DNA of 64,000 nucleotides from Anaspis maculata (Eukaryota; Arthropoda; Insecta; Coleoptera; Scraptiidae): assembly GCA_949128115.1 (NCBI GenBank), contig OX421964.1, positions 1,364,001-1,428,000 of the forward strand. Direction: 5' to 3'. Each line of letters begins with the position of its first letter. The first letter of the stretch is position 1. The notes under the pieces are model-generated. The model made no database searches. It was not told the origin of the DNA and saw nothing but the letters and a program-made list of their open reading frames with translations. This document shows, in pieces, positions 33,775 to 46,325 of the stretch. A program made the position numbers and the translations under genes.

Positions 33775-36700
33775 CTAACTGGAAATTCTCCTACAAACCT
33801 CCGAGTTCCCTTCAAAACTCTCCTAATGGTTTAAACGCTCCAGCTTTTTGAAGGCTCCCGAGTTGTCTCTACGAACTTTCAAATTTTTAAAATAATGCTT
33901 AAGCTCCCAAATTTTCTTGGAAGATTCCGAATTATAGTCAAGACTTCCCTTTATTTTTAAGCCTACAAACTATCGTCAAAACTTTCTGCGTTTGTTCGAA
34001 TTTGAAAAACCCCAGATTTCTCTTGAAAACGCTCAAGCATCAGTCTTGAAGTTTTGAATTATCTTGAAAAACTTGCAGATTTCTGTGAAACCCTCGAATT
34101 CGAAATATCGATGTTGGAAGCTTTCAAAATCATCTTAAGATTTTGAAATTGGAGTCAAAACAACTTTATGATGTTTTGTTGAAAACCAGCAAATAATTCA
34201 TGAGTAACCGTAACAATTTCTTCAATTTCTCGACAACTTTTTCCCAAGCCAGGAAAATTTGTTGTTGTCACAACAACTCCTGAAATATAATTGGAAAAAC
34301 TCCCATATCATCGTCGAATTCCAATTTTTATGAAAACTCCATGAGACGTATCAATTCTCTCTAAACATTTTCTAATAAAAATTATCAGCTCCAGATTTCC
34401 ACAAATACTCCGATTGTTTAGGTAACTCTCGAATTACCTTGGAAGCTATCTTCTGGCTCACAATTTAACGTGAACTGGCTTGAAAACTTCCGAATTCACC
34501 TCACAATAGTTATACTTATTTGCATGAGACTTCAAAACTAACACATTACATATTTCTCTGTAGCTAGGCTAAATTGTTAGCTTCAAAACAGACCTGGCAG
34601 CTTTAGAAATACGACCAATTACAACTTCCAAGCTCAAATTACAAAAGCTTATGCAATAAGTCAACATGGACGAAGACTTTCAAATATCTTCCACATTTAT
34701 TTTACGAAACTCCTTATCTTCAAAGTCATTGGAAGATTAACCAGGTAACTTTAGACCGACTTGACGTCTTTCAAACTGATAATGGATATCTACTAAACAT
34801 GATTGGGAGTTGAAAAAATGTGAAAACTTTATGAAAGTTAGTTCATAGTTTGCTTCAAAACTCCCACTAAATTAATTCTACAAATACTCCCTTATTTTCC
34901 CGTCGAATTTTATTCGAAATTTTCGCTTGAGGAGTCTGAAGATAATGTCTAAAGTGAAACAGACTTCCAGGTCTGACAGCTTCCAAACGTTATCAACATC
35001 ACGTCCTAAACTTCTCAAGCAGTTTTTATGAACTCAATAATGACCTAGAAAAACACTTTTTGCTCATGTTCAAGATATTTCTGATCTTCAAAACTCCCCA
35101 GGACACCCGATCATCTTCGAAAACTCCGAAAGTTTCCTTATGATTTCAAAACGTTCATCAAAACTTCAGCTGACTTGGAAAACTTGCAGATTACGATGAA
35201 CCTCCCGAGTTTTCTTGAAAACGCCACAATCGTCTTGATGATTCTCAAGATATCTCGAAAACTTGCGAATCATGCCCGAATCTTCTTGTTTTCCTCAAAA
35301 ACTTCGAATTGTTGTCAAAATGTGTTGTTTCGTTTGAAAATTTGCGAATTGGTGTCACAAGTTAGCATCAACGCAAAATTTTACGCGGAAGCTCTTGAAG
35401 TATCTCAAAAAACTTCCCAATTCTTCTTGATCTTCTTAATTTTTCTCTTGTAAACTCCCGAGATAGCTTCAAAAACTTCCAAGTTATCAGCGAAACTCCG
35501 TAGTTCACCCCAAAATTATCTTCTCAACTCCCGGTAATCTTGAATATCTTTGCCCGAATTGTCAAAGCTTTCCAGTTTTCTTGAAACTGTTTAATCATCT
35601 TGAACATTCTCTAGTTGTTGTGAAAACTACTAAATTACCGTCAACGTTATCTACTTAGATATCATAAGGATTCTTCTACAAATGTCTCAAGAATTCTCGA
35701 ATTGAATTGAAATGCAAAGCTCGCAAATGATCGTCAAGATTCCAGATTAGTTGTTAACTTTCCAATTGTCTTAAGAACTACCGTGTAATCCAAGATAATC
35801 TCTTCAAATTACTTCAACAATGTATCTTGAAAAGCTTCCGAATGAAAATTATTGCCAGTGGGTACTTCCGCAATCTTGGAAACGTTCCAGTTCTTTTAAA
35901 AGCTTCCGGATCATCTCAAGAAAAGTCAAAATATTTATAAACTATGTTACTAAAGCTCCCAAGCTTTTTGCATTATTGTCAAAACTTCCCATTCTTTTTT
36001 TGAAAACTCACTAATTATCATCCATTTTTTCTGTGTTTACCTCTGAAGTGAGAAAGGCTTCCAGGTCCGACAACTTCCAAACGTTACCACATTTCGTCGT
36101 AACCCCCTCAAGCAGTTCTTTTGAATCCAATAATTGTCTTGAATAATTTTGCAGTCATCTTGATACATTTGATCTTCAAAACAACTCAAGACACCCAATC
36201 AAAAACTTTGGAATTTTTCTCATGACTTCACAAATTTTGTAAAAACTTCGGATGACTTGGAAAACTTGCAGATTAACGTGAATCCACCGGCTTTCAAGCT
36301 TGAAAACGGTACAATCGTCCTGATGATTCTCGAACCATCTTGAAAACTCCCAAATTACCACCAAAACTACCTGTTTTTCTTCAAAACTTGGAAATGATTA
36401 TCAAAACTTCCGCGAAAACTTTTGAAATATCTTGAAAAACTTCCGAATTCTCCTCAAGCTCCACTTATTCTTGAAATTTTTGCAGTAAATTGGAAAAACC
36501 CGAGATAGCTTCAAAAACTTCCAAATTGTCAGCAAAACTCCATAATTTTTCCTACAATTATCCATAAAACTCCCGTGTGAGCTTGCAATACATTGAAAAA
36601 AAAAAATTACAAGTTATCTTGAAACTGTCCATGTCCAATCACCTGAAAAATTGTCTTTTTTTTTGTTGGAAACTTTCATATTACTTTCTTCGAAAACTCC

Positions 36701-37790
36701 CCAAGACAATCGAATTTTCTAGAAAAACTTCGCAATTTTTCTGAAAACCTTTCGAATGTCCCAACAATTCTCGAATAAAGTGTAAAGTTCAGAAATGACC
36801 GTCAAGATTCCTGATTCATTGTTAACTTCAAAATTGTCTTGAAAACTCCCGCGTAATCCTGGACTACTTCTGAACTACGAGTATTGTCAACATTTCTGAA
36901 TTCTCTTCAAAACACTCCAATTATCCTTAAAACCTTCCGAACAATGATTTTTGCCAGTAGGTACCTCCGCATTTTCTTGGAAACGCTCCAGTTTCCTTGA
37001 AGGCACCCCATCATCTTGAGAAACTTCCAAATTTTTGTAAAAATGCTTATTATGTGAATAAAGCTTTCAAACTTCCTTGGAGAACTTCTAAATTATTGTC
37101 AAACTCAAAACAGAGCGTTTATGGAGTGTTTTTTACAGAATAGCACCATTAGGTATCTCAAAAACTCCCCAATTAAACCTGATTCTCTCTAAAAATTCTG
37201 AAATCCCTCAGAAATTCACAAATGTCTCAAGAATTCCCGAATTGAAGTGCAAAGCTTGCAAATGATCGTCAAGATTCCAGATTCATTGTAAACTTTCCAA
37301 TTGTCTTAAGAACTCCCGTGCAATCCAAGAATACTCCCCAATTCGCGTCAGCTTTTCCGAGTTCCCTCCAAAACACTCTAATCATCTTGAAAAGCTTCCG
37401 AATAATATTTATTACCAGTGGGTACTTCAGCATTTTCTTGAAATTGCTCCAGTTTTTCTTAAGGCTCCCGGATCATCTTGAGAAACTTCCAACTCCTTCT
37501 TAACTGAAACGGTGACTACGGTGGAAGCTTTTGGAATTATCTTAAAACCTTGTAATTACAGTCGAACAAATTCTTGAATTTCTTCCCAACTTTTACCCAA
37601 GCCAAGAAAAAACTCTCATCAATTCCCGAAATATAATTAGAAAAACTCCCGTGTCTTCGTCAAATCTTCCCAAACGTCTTGAAAACTTCACGAGACACCT
37701 GAATTTTCTTGAAACATTCCCACAATTTCTTACTACTTCCGAATTTTCTTGAAAACACTCCGATTGTTTCGACAACTCTTGAATCAGCTG
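33775..37790. repeat. CTTGAAAACTTCCGAATT-type minisatellite with higher-order repeats
   Basis: Four kilobases of diverged 25-35 base variants of CTTGAAAACTTCCGAATTNT and AAAACTCCCGAATTATC. Larger blocks recur: TTGCCAGTGGGTAC-type landmarks at about 35851, 36951 and 37411, and the ACTTCCAGGTCTGACAGCTT block at about 34962 and 36058. Higher-order spacing is therefore about 1.1 kb and 0.46 kb. Open frames inside are repeat translations. Confidence 0.8.
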
Positions 37791-38031
37791 CTCTTCATCA
37801 GACGGCCAGAAATTAGGATATATCGAGGGATATAATCCGGTCGAGTCATTTATACAGACCGCAAGAAGGGTGGGTAAATCACATGTTTTTTCACGCATAA
37901 ACTATTATGTAGTTATCTCATGATTTTTCACGTCTTAAAACTCGCGTAAAAATTAAAATGATGTCAAGATGAAATGAACTGAACTGAAATGAACTGTGGA
38001 TAACAGTTGAAACCGGAAAACCAAAAAGTCT

Positions 38032-38699
38032 TTGATTTGTTGGAATTTCATGTTTCAGTATGCAGTTGACAGGCATATTTCAGATGTTGAATACATCACT
38101 GAAAATGTTAGTGACGGTGAGACTCAGAATCGAACTGATCTTTCAGATTGCAATGAAATCGGTAACCGTTCAAATGAACTTACCAATTTTTTGAGGTCTT
38201 GGGCCATAGAAACCAAAGTAAATAGGGTTCAATTGAATTCTTTATAGAAGGGTTTGAATCAAATAATGCCTGAATTGAATATTTCAAGAGATGCCCGTAC
38301 TGTATTGAAAGCACAGAGAAGTCTGGATCTTACAAACATGCACACACAAAAAAATACATTTGGGCAATTCTATTACTTTGGTTTGAAATCTGATTTGTTG
38401 AAATATTTGAATGACCAAGATATTTGTCGAGCAATTAATAAAAATGAAAATATAATTGTCATTTTCTTCAATGTTGATGGCTTGCCTTTATTTAAAAGTA
38501 CGAATGTTCAACTTTGGCCCATTTTAGGAAGAATACATCTCTTGAAAATTTCATGGATGAATTCATAGAAGAATTCAACAGTTTGATCCACCAAGGGTTT
38601 GCATATAGAGTTATAGAAAAATATGAGGTCAGAATGGAACTGGTATTTGTTGAAAACCTGTTTCTCCCTTTAATCGTTTCAATAATCCAATCGTTTTAG
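38032..38699 (+). pseudogene. Broken DNA transposase fragment (EnSpm/CACTA-type suspected)
   Basis: The frame at 38032 runs through ELTNFLRSWAIETKV to an in-frame TAG at 38245. It continues in the same frame with PELNISRDARTVLKA, GQFYYFGLKSDLLKYL and FFNVDGLPLFKSTNVQLWPIL. A frameshift with loss of roughly 40 residues then leads to SLENFMDEFIEEFNSLIHQG in another frame up to about 38640. This order (L-R-x-W-A, P-x-D-A-R-T-L, F-Y-x-G-L, N-V-D-G-L-P-L-x-K-S, W-P-I-L, F-x-x-E-F) is familiar from insect transposase-like proteins that I associate with the EnSpm/CACTA group. The family assignment is from memory and less certain than the transposase call. N- and C-terminal parts are missing. Confidence 0.55.
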
Positions 38700-41275
38700 G
38701 TCCAGATCTTCTATTTCATCGGAAGTGAAACAGTTAAAAAAACTGTTTTCTTAGTTTTAGTTTTAGTTCTTAGTTTTCTAAGAAAAAAAACTGCCGTTCA
38801 ATAAATTGAAAATGTAAGAAATCTACATGTACCTACATATCCATTTTAATATTCAACATTTTGATACATACATTTTTTTTACAGAAGCAACAAGGAAAGG
38901 GCATCCTACTGCTTCAAGAGGAGATTCAAAAAGCTATAAGTCTCTTTCTGGCATCTATCAAATATTGATTGATTCCATCTAAAAGGTATTTTTTTTTAAT
39001 ATTTTCTTTTCGAGTTATACTAATACTCATCAATAATCAATTTACAGGAACCAAAACGATGAAGGATCAGGTCAAGAATAAATTCTGAGCCCGTTTCTGG
39101 GTTTTTTAAAGTGTGTTATATTTCCCTATTTGAATTAGATCTGAGTTTGTAGTTACTGGATTATTGAACAGGAATCATAGAGATTACCCACATGAGAACA
39201 AGAATTGAGGCCAATCCAGATTGATTCCAATGCAAGTGCAATTGAAATTTTTGGTATCCCAATAATTATATGAATTATTCCTATATAATTATATTTATAT
39301 TTTTCACGAAATAAATATTTTGATAAACATATTTCTTGCATATTCCATCTAATATGAAAATAATATGCCTCAATAATATTAGGGGTATATTTAAAACCAT
39401 GTCTCGTTTCATATTAGAAAAATATTTGGAAGAATATATTTATTTGATTTTCTATACACAACATTAAATAAATATATCTAAATAATATTAGGGGTATATT
39501 AAAAACCATGTCACGTCCCATATTGGGGGAATATTTCGAACTAAATATTTTACCCATATTTCTGTGCCACCTGGGTGGTATTTGCTTCATCTTCTGTTTC
39601 ATTTGACAGTCAATTCGCAGCCATCTGACAGCTGCGCGTCGATAACATGTTTTTTCACGTTTTTCACGTATATTACGTTTTTCACATGTTTTTTTCGCGT
39701 AACTACCCAACGCGGCAGACCACCTTCCTACACTGTTTGTAATAATAGCACTTCTTGGTTCCTGATCCTGTACTATGAGCTCAGGTGCTAAATATAATGT
39801 GTGCCCAATATTATGTGCCCAAGACGTTTTTTTTATCAGGTAAAATGAAGCTTTGCTCAAACCCATGTACAAAGACTTAATTACCGAACAATCTCCGTCG
39901 TGATTTGATTGCATAATCACATTGCAACATAGAAATATGTAAAGCTTTAGCTCTGATAAAGCTTCGAACGACCAAGAAGAATGAAGCACGGCACGTAATA
40001 AAACTGACAATGCACTTTGCAGTAATGAGCTATTAAAAGATCTTCAGCTTGATTCTTTGTAGCTCGCGCATATTCCCTTACACAGATCCGACTTTTATCC
40101 ACGTACTATGTACTTTATTACAGGTAGTAACCTGAATTTGTAACTAATCCAATCCCCCGTCCACTTGCGGGACACTACGCACGTTCCCGTAACGTCATGT
40201 TAGCAGGAGGGGGAGCGTGTCTGCGGAAGTGTCCAATTTGAATTATTCCCATAAATTCTCGCTTTTATAACCCCTCCATCTAGCGTGTAAACGCCGTAAA
40301 CTGGTACAATTTGCATTCCGTTAGGTATCGCTCGCACGCGCGGTCGCCGCGACGCATCTTGTGTGTGAATGTTGAATTATTATTGCGGGGCGAAGCACAT
40401 TATGTTCGTGGCGTGAATGGAATTTCCAACGTTTATTTGTGTTTCCCTTTGTTTTACAAAAGCACTTGAAAAAAAGTCATTTTTATGCGAAAAAAGCTGC
40501 AAATGGCATCTTACAAGAGCAGCATTTTTGCCAGTTCGTCTCAATTTGAAAGCGTTCGTATTGTGGTCGAGCTGAGAATATCATCAGAGTTGGTGTGAAA
40601 GGCAAGCGGCCATTGTCACGGCTCAAAGTGTTCGCCGATGAGTTATTCGAAAAAGGACTTGCGGGAGAGATGTTATTTCCCATCTGTCAATGCAGCTTTT
40701 CACGGCGGCGAAATTCCGGCGTCATTATTGCAGAAGTTATTTTGAATCCGGTCCGGACTTCGCCATCGGGATAATTCCAAAGTAATATCCTGTTCGCTGG
40801 AAAGTTTTCTTTGTACGTGAGTATCGAGAAAATCGAGATAATACGCGCAAGGCTGTAATGGAACAAGTTCTATTTTTATCATGTTTCGTACTCGGCTTTG
40901 TACCCGTACCTGCCGGATTTGATTTGCATCCAGATTGTGGGTATGCCCGTACGGAATTTTTGAAAACGGTTTCAGGAACTATTATCGATTTAAAATCTAC
41001 ACGTTCCGAGATTCAATCAAGATTTTCTCGAGAGAAGGTTATATGTTCGTGCATGGCCGAAAGTTTATACGTTATAGAACGAGTAGCTACAGCAAGAAGA
41101 AAAAAGGTACTTGTTACAAAATTACGCGATTGTATTGCATGATGTCGGAATGAAATGGGGCCAAGACCAATTTGTGCGACCCAAACTGTTCTTCAACAAT
41201 ATAAACTGTATAAATTGCTATGCAATGTGCTTTTTATTTTTGCTAAGCTCGGCTTTGTGCTGTATTAATCCTGTA
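38700..41275. other. Region without recognised gene
   Basis: AT-rich at first, with a TTAGTTTTAGTTTTAG run near 38755. A direct repeat containing AATAATATTAGGGGTATATT lies at about 39371 and 39480, 109 bases apart. TTTTTCACGT words cluster at 39650-39690. Composition becomes less AT-rich from 40100. The 198-codon minus frame 39414-40010 has no recognisable motif. Nothing supports a gene. Confidence 0.35.
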
Positions 41276-41287
41276 AGGTAGTGAAGA

Positions 41288-41312
41288 AACATTACATGGC
41301 GACCGTGACAAG
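41288..41312 (+). other. Primer-binding-site-like sequence (weak)
   Basis: TTACATGGCGACCGTGACAAG resembles the junction of an LTR ending in CA and a tRNA-complementary primer-binding site of the TGGCGACCGTGAC kind. No matching LTR pair or retroviral-type gene follows, so it may be chance or a solo remnant. Confidence 0.2.
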
Positions 41313-42239
41313 TAACAGCACTCGAGTTCTTGAACAATTGCACCTGCCAGAAGCCGAAAGTGATGAATACATTACAACAAAAACTAACGATTATTGATCA
41401 TTCCACATCTATGACTGCTCTGCAAAGAAGACGCTTCACACAATTGCTTCTTGTTGACATCACCTGATCATCACCCTCTCTGCCGTGCTTTGGCAAAGTA
41501 ATGTACTCGCAAAAATTGCGATTTCAAGTTTTCCAATTAGTTCTACTTACGTTTTCACCCTCTATCCAATGGTATTTTTCTTATCACTCTACGACAAAAA
41601 TTAGCCGAGATAATGGTGTGGCGAAACACTGTAATATCACTTTTTCCCAGACGAAACAGAGGCAAAACGAGCTACACGTATAAATTCGCCAGTCAATACA
41701 AAGGCAAAACACGGTAATGTACAATACATTAGTTTTTTTTCCCGCTTTTGATCTCTCATACAAAGGCAAAAGACGTTATTGTCTACTAACTTATTCTGCC
41801 CTTGGAGTAAAATTGTAATTCAGGTGACTTTTTGATGTATTTGTCTCATATACCTTGTTTTGCCATTTTATGAACTGCAAAAACCGAAATGTCTCTATTC
41901 CACTCATGAATCGTTAAACGATGAATCGAATGGACGTTGTTTGTAAATAGGTTTATCATATTGCATAATACCGAATGGTTCCTCTGGATTCTGGAATACT
42001 ATAAATGGAGTCCAATTGCTTTGATTTTTGAAAATAGAGATAGAGCAGAGGATTCAAAGGAAGGTCCCGAACGAAAATGAGAAGCGAAGCGATGATGGTT
42101 TGGTATCTGTTCAAGTTCAAGTAAGAACGACTTTGAACTTTTTTTTCCATAGCGCTGATGAAACTTGAATTTTACTTATTACGTAGGTGGGTATTACTTA
42201 CCTACCGTTACATCACGTGCAAAAATTACGGGCTGCAAT

Positions 42240-42385
42240 GAGAACTGGGCAAACTACTTTCAAAAAGTAAATGAATTCAATTACCAATTACTTGCCTCAA
42301 AAGTAATTGAATTAGATACTCAGTAATTGAATTACTCCAGAAAAAAAGTGATTGAAAAAATCAATCATTATTCAATTACTTTTCA
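42240..42385. repeat. AGTAATTGAATTAC cluster, possible transposon end
   Basis: Short copies of AGTAATTGAATTA and its inverse TAATTCAATTACT are packed into 145 bases beginning near ACTGGGCAAACTACTTT. Such subterminal clusters occur at ends of some hAT-type elements, but no second end is visible. Confidence 0.3.
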
Positions 42386-42670
42386 CTAGACATTGTATTG
42401 GTTTATAAAACACTTCCTCGTGCATACAGAAGGAAGAAAATGTGCGAAGGACTGTAAAATTGATCGACATTCACAGAACTATCATGGGTACAACAAAAAA
42501 TATTCTTCTACATATTTATCATAGGTAATCTGACCAAAAAACTAAACAGATACGAACAACAATTGAATACATACGACACAACAAAAAATCAAAATTAAAA
42601 TAACAAAAAAATTGTTCTTCCTGCTTTATAACAGGTTTTTTCTTTAACAGAAACGGGTACCGCTACGATC

Positions 42671-43075
42671 AAGGAAGTTATATGGTATGGTAGCCCTATA
42701 TCCCCCATCGATGAAGAAGGTTTTCGTTTTTACCTAAAAGGCGTGCTTTTGAAGATATAAGGGCTGGAAATTTTAAGCTCTCTAGAAATGTCTAGAACAG
42801 TCCAGAACTTTCGAGAGTATTCGAGATCATTCAACAACATTCCAGAATGTTTCGGTATGTTCTGGAATGTTCGGAAATAGTCTTCAACGTTCGAATAATA
42901 GAAGAAAGTGTACAGAGGTGCGTGCCGGAACTCATAAACGAGTCCCAGTAGGATCAAAGAAGTTATATGGTGGGGTAGTCCTTTATGCCCCATCCATGAA
43001 GAAGGTTCTTGGTTTTATTTGAAGGGCGGGTTATTTTATAGATGAAAGGGCTGGAACTTTCGCCCTCTAGAATGT
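42671..43075. repeat. Tandem duplication of a 283-bp non-HSE unit at the array edge
   Basis: The block GAAGTTATATGGTATGGTAG to CTGGAAATTTTAAGCTCTCT (42675-42783) recurs diverged at 42959-43072. It is followed each time by the TCTAGAACAGTCCAGAAC repeat. Spacing is about 283 bases. Confidence 0.75.
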
Positions 43076-46000
43076 CTAGAACAGTCCAGAACATCCGAAA
43101 GTATTCGAGATCAATCAACAACATTCCAGAATGTTCCAGTATGTTCTACAATATCCTGGAATAGCCTGGAACGTTCGGAAACATTCCGGAACATTCCAGA
43201 TCATTGTGGAACATTCGAGATGATTCCATAACATTCCAAAATGTTCGGGAATGGTCGGGAATAGTTTGGGATGTTCGGAAACATCCCGTGATTATTCCAC
43301 AACATTCCAGAATGTTTGGGTATATTCGAGAATAGTCTGGAACGTTCTGAAACATTCCGAAACATTCCAATTCATTGTGGTACCTACATTCGAGATCGCT
43401 CCACAACATTTTAGATTCCAGAATGTTCCGGTACGTTCTAGAATGTTCGAGAATAGTCTGGAACGTTCGAAAACATCCCGGAACATTCCAGATCATTGCG
43501 GAACATTCTAGATTATTCTACAACATTTCAGAATATTCCGGTATGTTCTGGAATGGTCGGGAATAGTCTGGAATGTTCGGAAACATCCCGAAATATTCCA
43601 GATCATTGTAGAGCATCAAATTTCTATTCAACCTCCTGCATAACCTACTTGATTGTCCCTATCTACTCTCTAAAATTAACTTCTTTATTCCACGCGAAAA
43701 CTCCAGGCAGAGTGTGACATTTTATACCCCATGTTCTAGAACTAACATCTTGTTTAATTCCCCTATATCCCTAATGTGCCATGAGTTCAATAAAATTTCC
43801 AAAACATGCGACATCAACTTTGATTCCATCACCTCCTTGACCTCCTGCGTTGTTGCTTTGTATTCTTAGGATTCTGTCCCTGCATCATGTTGTTTTTTGC
43901 CTGGTGTACATTTTTGTATTGATGTTTTCTAAAACCATTTAATTTTTTCAGATTTTGGGTCACTTTTTGGATTCTGTTTTGTTTAATTTTTAATGTATAT
44001 ATATTTTTTGTTTAATAATCTACTTTCTGTTTCTTGAAGTATGTGCGCACTTTGTAATTATTTGTATCAAGTATACTTATCTATCTATTGTTATTGTTTC
44101 CTGTAATTGGGTAGTCTCCATACCTGTTGGAAATAAATGTATTTATTTATTTATTTATTTATTTATAAAATCATTCCATAACAGTCCAAAATGTTTTGGT
44201 ATGTACTAAAATGGTCGGGACCATCTAGAACGTTCAAAAACATCCCGGAACATTCCAGATCGTTGTAGAGCATTCGTGATCATTTTACAACATTCCAGAA
44301 TGTTCTGGTATGTTCGGGAGTAGTCTGGAACGTTCGAAAACATCTCAGAATGTTCCATTATGTTCTAGAGTGATCGAAAATAGTCTGGAACGTTCGGAAA
44401 CATACTGGAACATTCCAAATCATTGTGGAACATTCAAGATCATTCTATAACATTCCAGAATGTTCTGGAATTGTTGGGAATAGTCTGGAACGTTCTGGAA
44501 CATTCCGAAACATCCCAATCCATTGTGGTACCTACAGTCGAGATTGCTCCACAACATTTCAGATTCCAGAATGTTCCGGTACGTTCTAGAATGTTCGAGA
44601 ATAGTCTGGAACGTTCGAAAAAATCCCGGAACATTCCAGATCATTGCGGAACATTCTAGATTATTCTACAACATTTCAGAATGTTCAGGTATGTTCTGGA
44701 ATGGTCGGGGATAGTCTGGAATGTTCGGAAACATCCCGAAATATTTCAGATCATTGTAGAGCATTCAAAATCATTCCATAACAGTCCAAAATGTTTTGGT
44801 ATGTACTAAAATGGTCGGGACCATCTAGAACGTTCAAAAACATCCCGGAACATTCCAGATCGTTGTAGAGCATTCGTGATCGTTTCACAACATTCCAGAA
44901 TGTTCCGGTATGTTCGGGAGTAGTCTGGAACGTTCGGAAACATCTCAGAATGTTCCATTATGTTCTAGAATGATCGAAAATAGTCTGGAACGTTCGGAAA
45001 CATACTGGAACATTCCAAATCATTGTGGAACATTCGAGATCATTATATAACATTCCAGAATGTTCTGGAATTGTTGGGAATAGTCTGGAACGTTCTGGAA
45101 CATTCCGAAACATCCCAATCCATTGTGGTACCTACAGTCGAGATTGCTCCACAACATTTCAGATTCCAGAATGTTCCGGTACGTTCTAGAATGTTCGAGA
45201 ATAGTCTGGAACGTTCGAAAACATCCCGGAACATTCCAGATCATTGCGGAACATTCTAGATCATTCTACAACATTCCAGAATGTTCAGGTATGTTCTGGA
45301 ATGGTCGGGAATAGTCTGGAAAGTTCCTAAACATCCCGAAATATTCCAGATCATTGTAGAGCATTCAAAATCATTCCATAACAGGCCAAAATGTTTTGGT
45401 ATGTTCTAAAATGGTCGGGAACATCTAGAACGTTCAAAAACATCCCGGAACATTTCAGATCATTGTTGAGCTTGCGTGATCCTTTTACAACATTCCAGAA
45501 TGTTCCGGTATGTTCGGGAGTGGTCTGGAACGTTCGAAAACATCCCAGAATGTTCCATTACGTTCTAGAATGATCGAAAATAGTCTGGAACGTTCGGAAA
45601 CATCCTGGAACATTCCAGATCATTGTGGAACATTCGAGATCGTTCTATAACATTCCAGAATGTTCTAGAATTGTCGGGAATAGTCTAGAACTCCCGAAAA
45701 CATCCCGGATTATTCCAGATCACTGTGGAACATTCCAGAACACCCTTGAAAGTTCCTGCAACATTGTGGACCATTCGAAGTCTTTTGGTGTGGAGCCACC
45801 TATTAGTAGAGGTGCAGTACAGAATAAGTTCAGAATATTCGAGAGCATTCAAGATCATTCCACAACATTCCAGAATGTTCCCGTATGTTCTGGAATGTTT
45901 GGGAATTGTCTGGAACGTTCGAAAACATCTCGAAACATTCCAGATCATTGTGGAACATTCTACGACTCTCTTGAATGTTTCTGGAACATTATGGACTATT

Positions 46001-46200
46001 CGAAGTCTTTTTGGTGTGGGGCCACCCATTGGTAGAGGTGCAGTACAGAATATTCGAGAGTATTCGAGATCATTCCACAACATTCCAGAACGTTCCGGTA
46101 TATTCTGGAATATTCAGGAATAGTCTGGAACGTTCGGCCAGGAACATTCCAGAACACTCTCGAATGTTGTGGATTCTGGAAAGTTGTGGTCCATTCGAAA
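42780..46200. repeat. Minisatellite of heat-shock-element-like inverted pentamers with 600-bp higher-order repeat
   Basis: The array is built from GGAACATTCCAGAATGTTC-type sequence, that is, alternating GAA and TTC separated by two bases. This is the HSF-binding consensus (nGAAnnTTCn). Copies of AACATTCCAGAATGTTC, TGGAACGTTCGGAAACATCC and TAGAACGTTC recur every 20-45 bases. A higher-order unit of exactly 600 bases is clear: AAAATCATTCCATAACAG starts at 44168, 44768 and 45368. One earlier unit is split by a LINE tail. Open frames of 60-136 codons on both strands in this region are translations of the repeat. Confidence 0.85.
43619..44166 (+). mobile_element. 5'-truncated LINE 3' end inserted in the HSE-like array
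   Basis: About 548 bases lack the array motif and interrupt a 600-bp unit between GAGCATCAAA and AAAATCATTCC. The insert ends with GGAAATAAATGT and an (ATTT)n tail at 44139-44166, the usual 3' end of a non-LTR retrotransposon. No coding part is recognised; only 3' UTR may remain. Removing it restores the 600-base phase, which fixes the borders. Confidence 0.7.
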
Positions 46201-46250
46201 CTTCCTTTTGGTTTGAGTGGGGCTACCCATTAGTAGGGGTATATAAAGCA
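45747..46250 (+). promoter_or_regulatory. Three promoter-like modules, the last with a TATA box
   Basis: A block with CCATTCGAAGTCTTTTGGTG, then GGAGCCACC and TTAGTAGAGGTGCAGTACAG, occurs at about 45770-45825 and again at 45994-46046. In the third copy, at 46190-46250, the corresponding place reads TTAGTAGGGGTATATAAAGC and so contains a good TATA box (TATATAAAG, 46240-46248). HSE-like repeats lie directly upstream of each. This looks like a heat-shock promoter amplified together with the satellite, with the TATA box kept only in the last copy. The heat-shock role is inferred. Confidence 0.5.
46240..46248 (+). promoter_or_regulatory. TATA box
   Basis: TATATAAAG stands about 60-100 bases downstream of clustered GAA/TTC pentamers (ACACTCTCGAATGTTGTGG). 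A transcription start would be expected near 46270. Confidence 0.5.
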
Positions 46251-46325
46251 AGATCCGTCGTGGTTTTGAACACCTGTTTCTTGCCAGTTGTTAATGAAAA
46301 GTTGATATGATATACATTTTACACA

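Noticed and set aside
39414..40010. 198-codon minus frame
   Set aside because: No motif; it crosses a local direct repeat and low-complexity AT-rich DNA.
45625..46123. Several overlapping 100-136 codon frames on both strands
   Set aside because: They arise from the HSE-like repeat, and paired frames recur exactly 600 bases apart elsewhere in the array.
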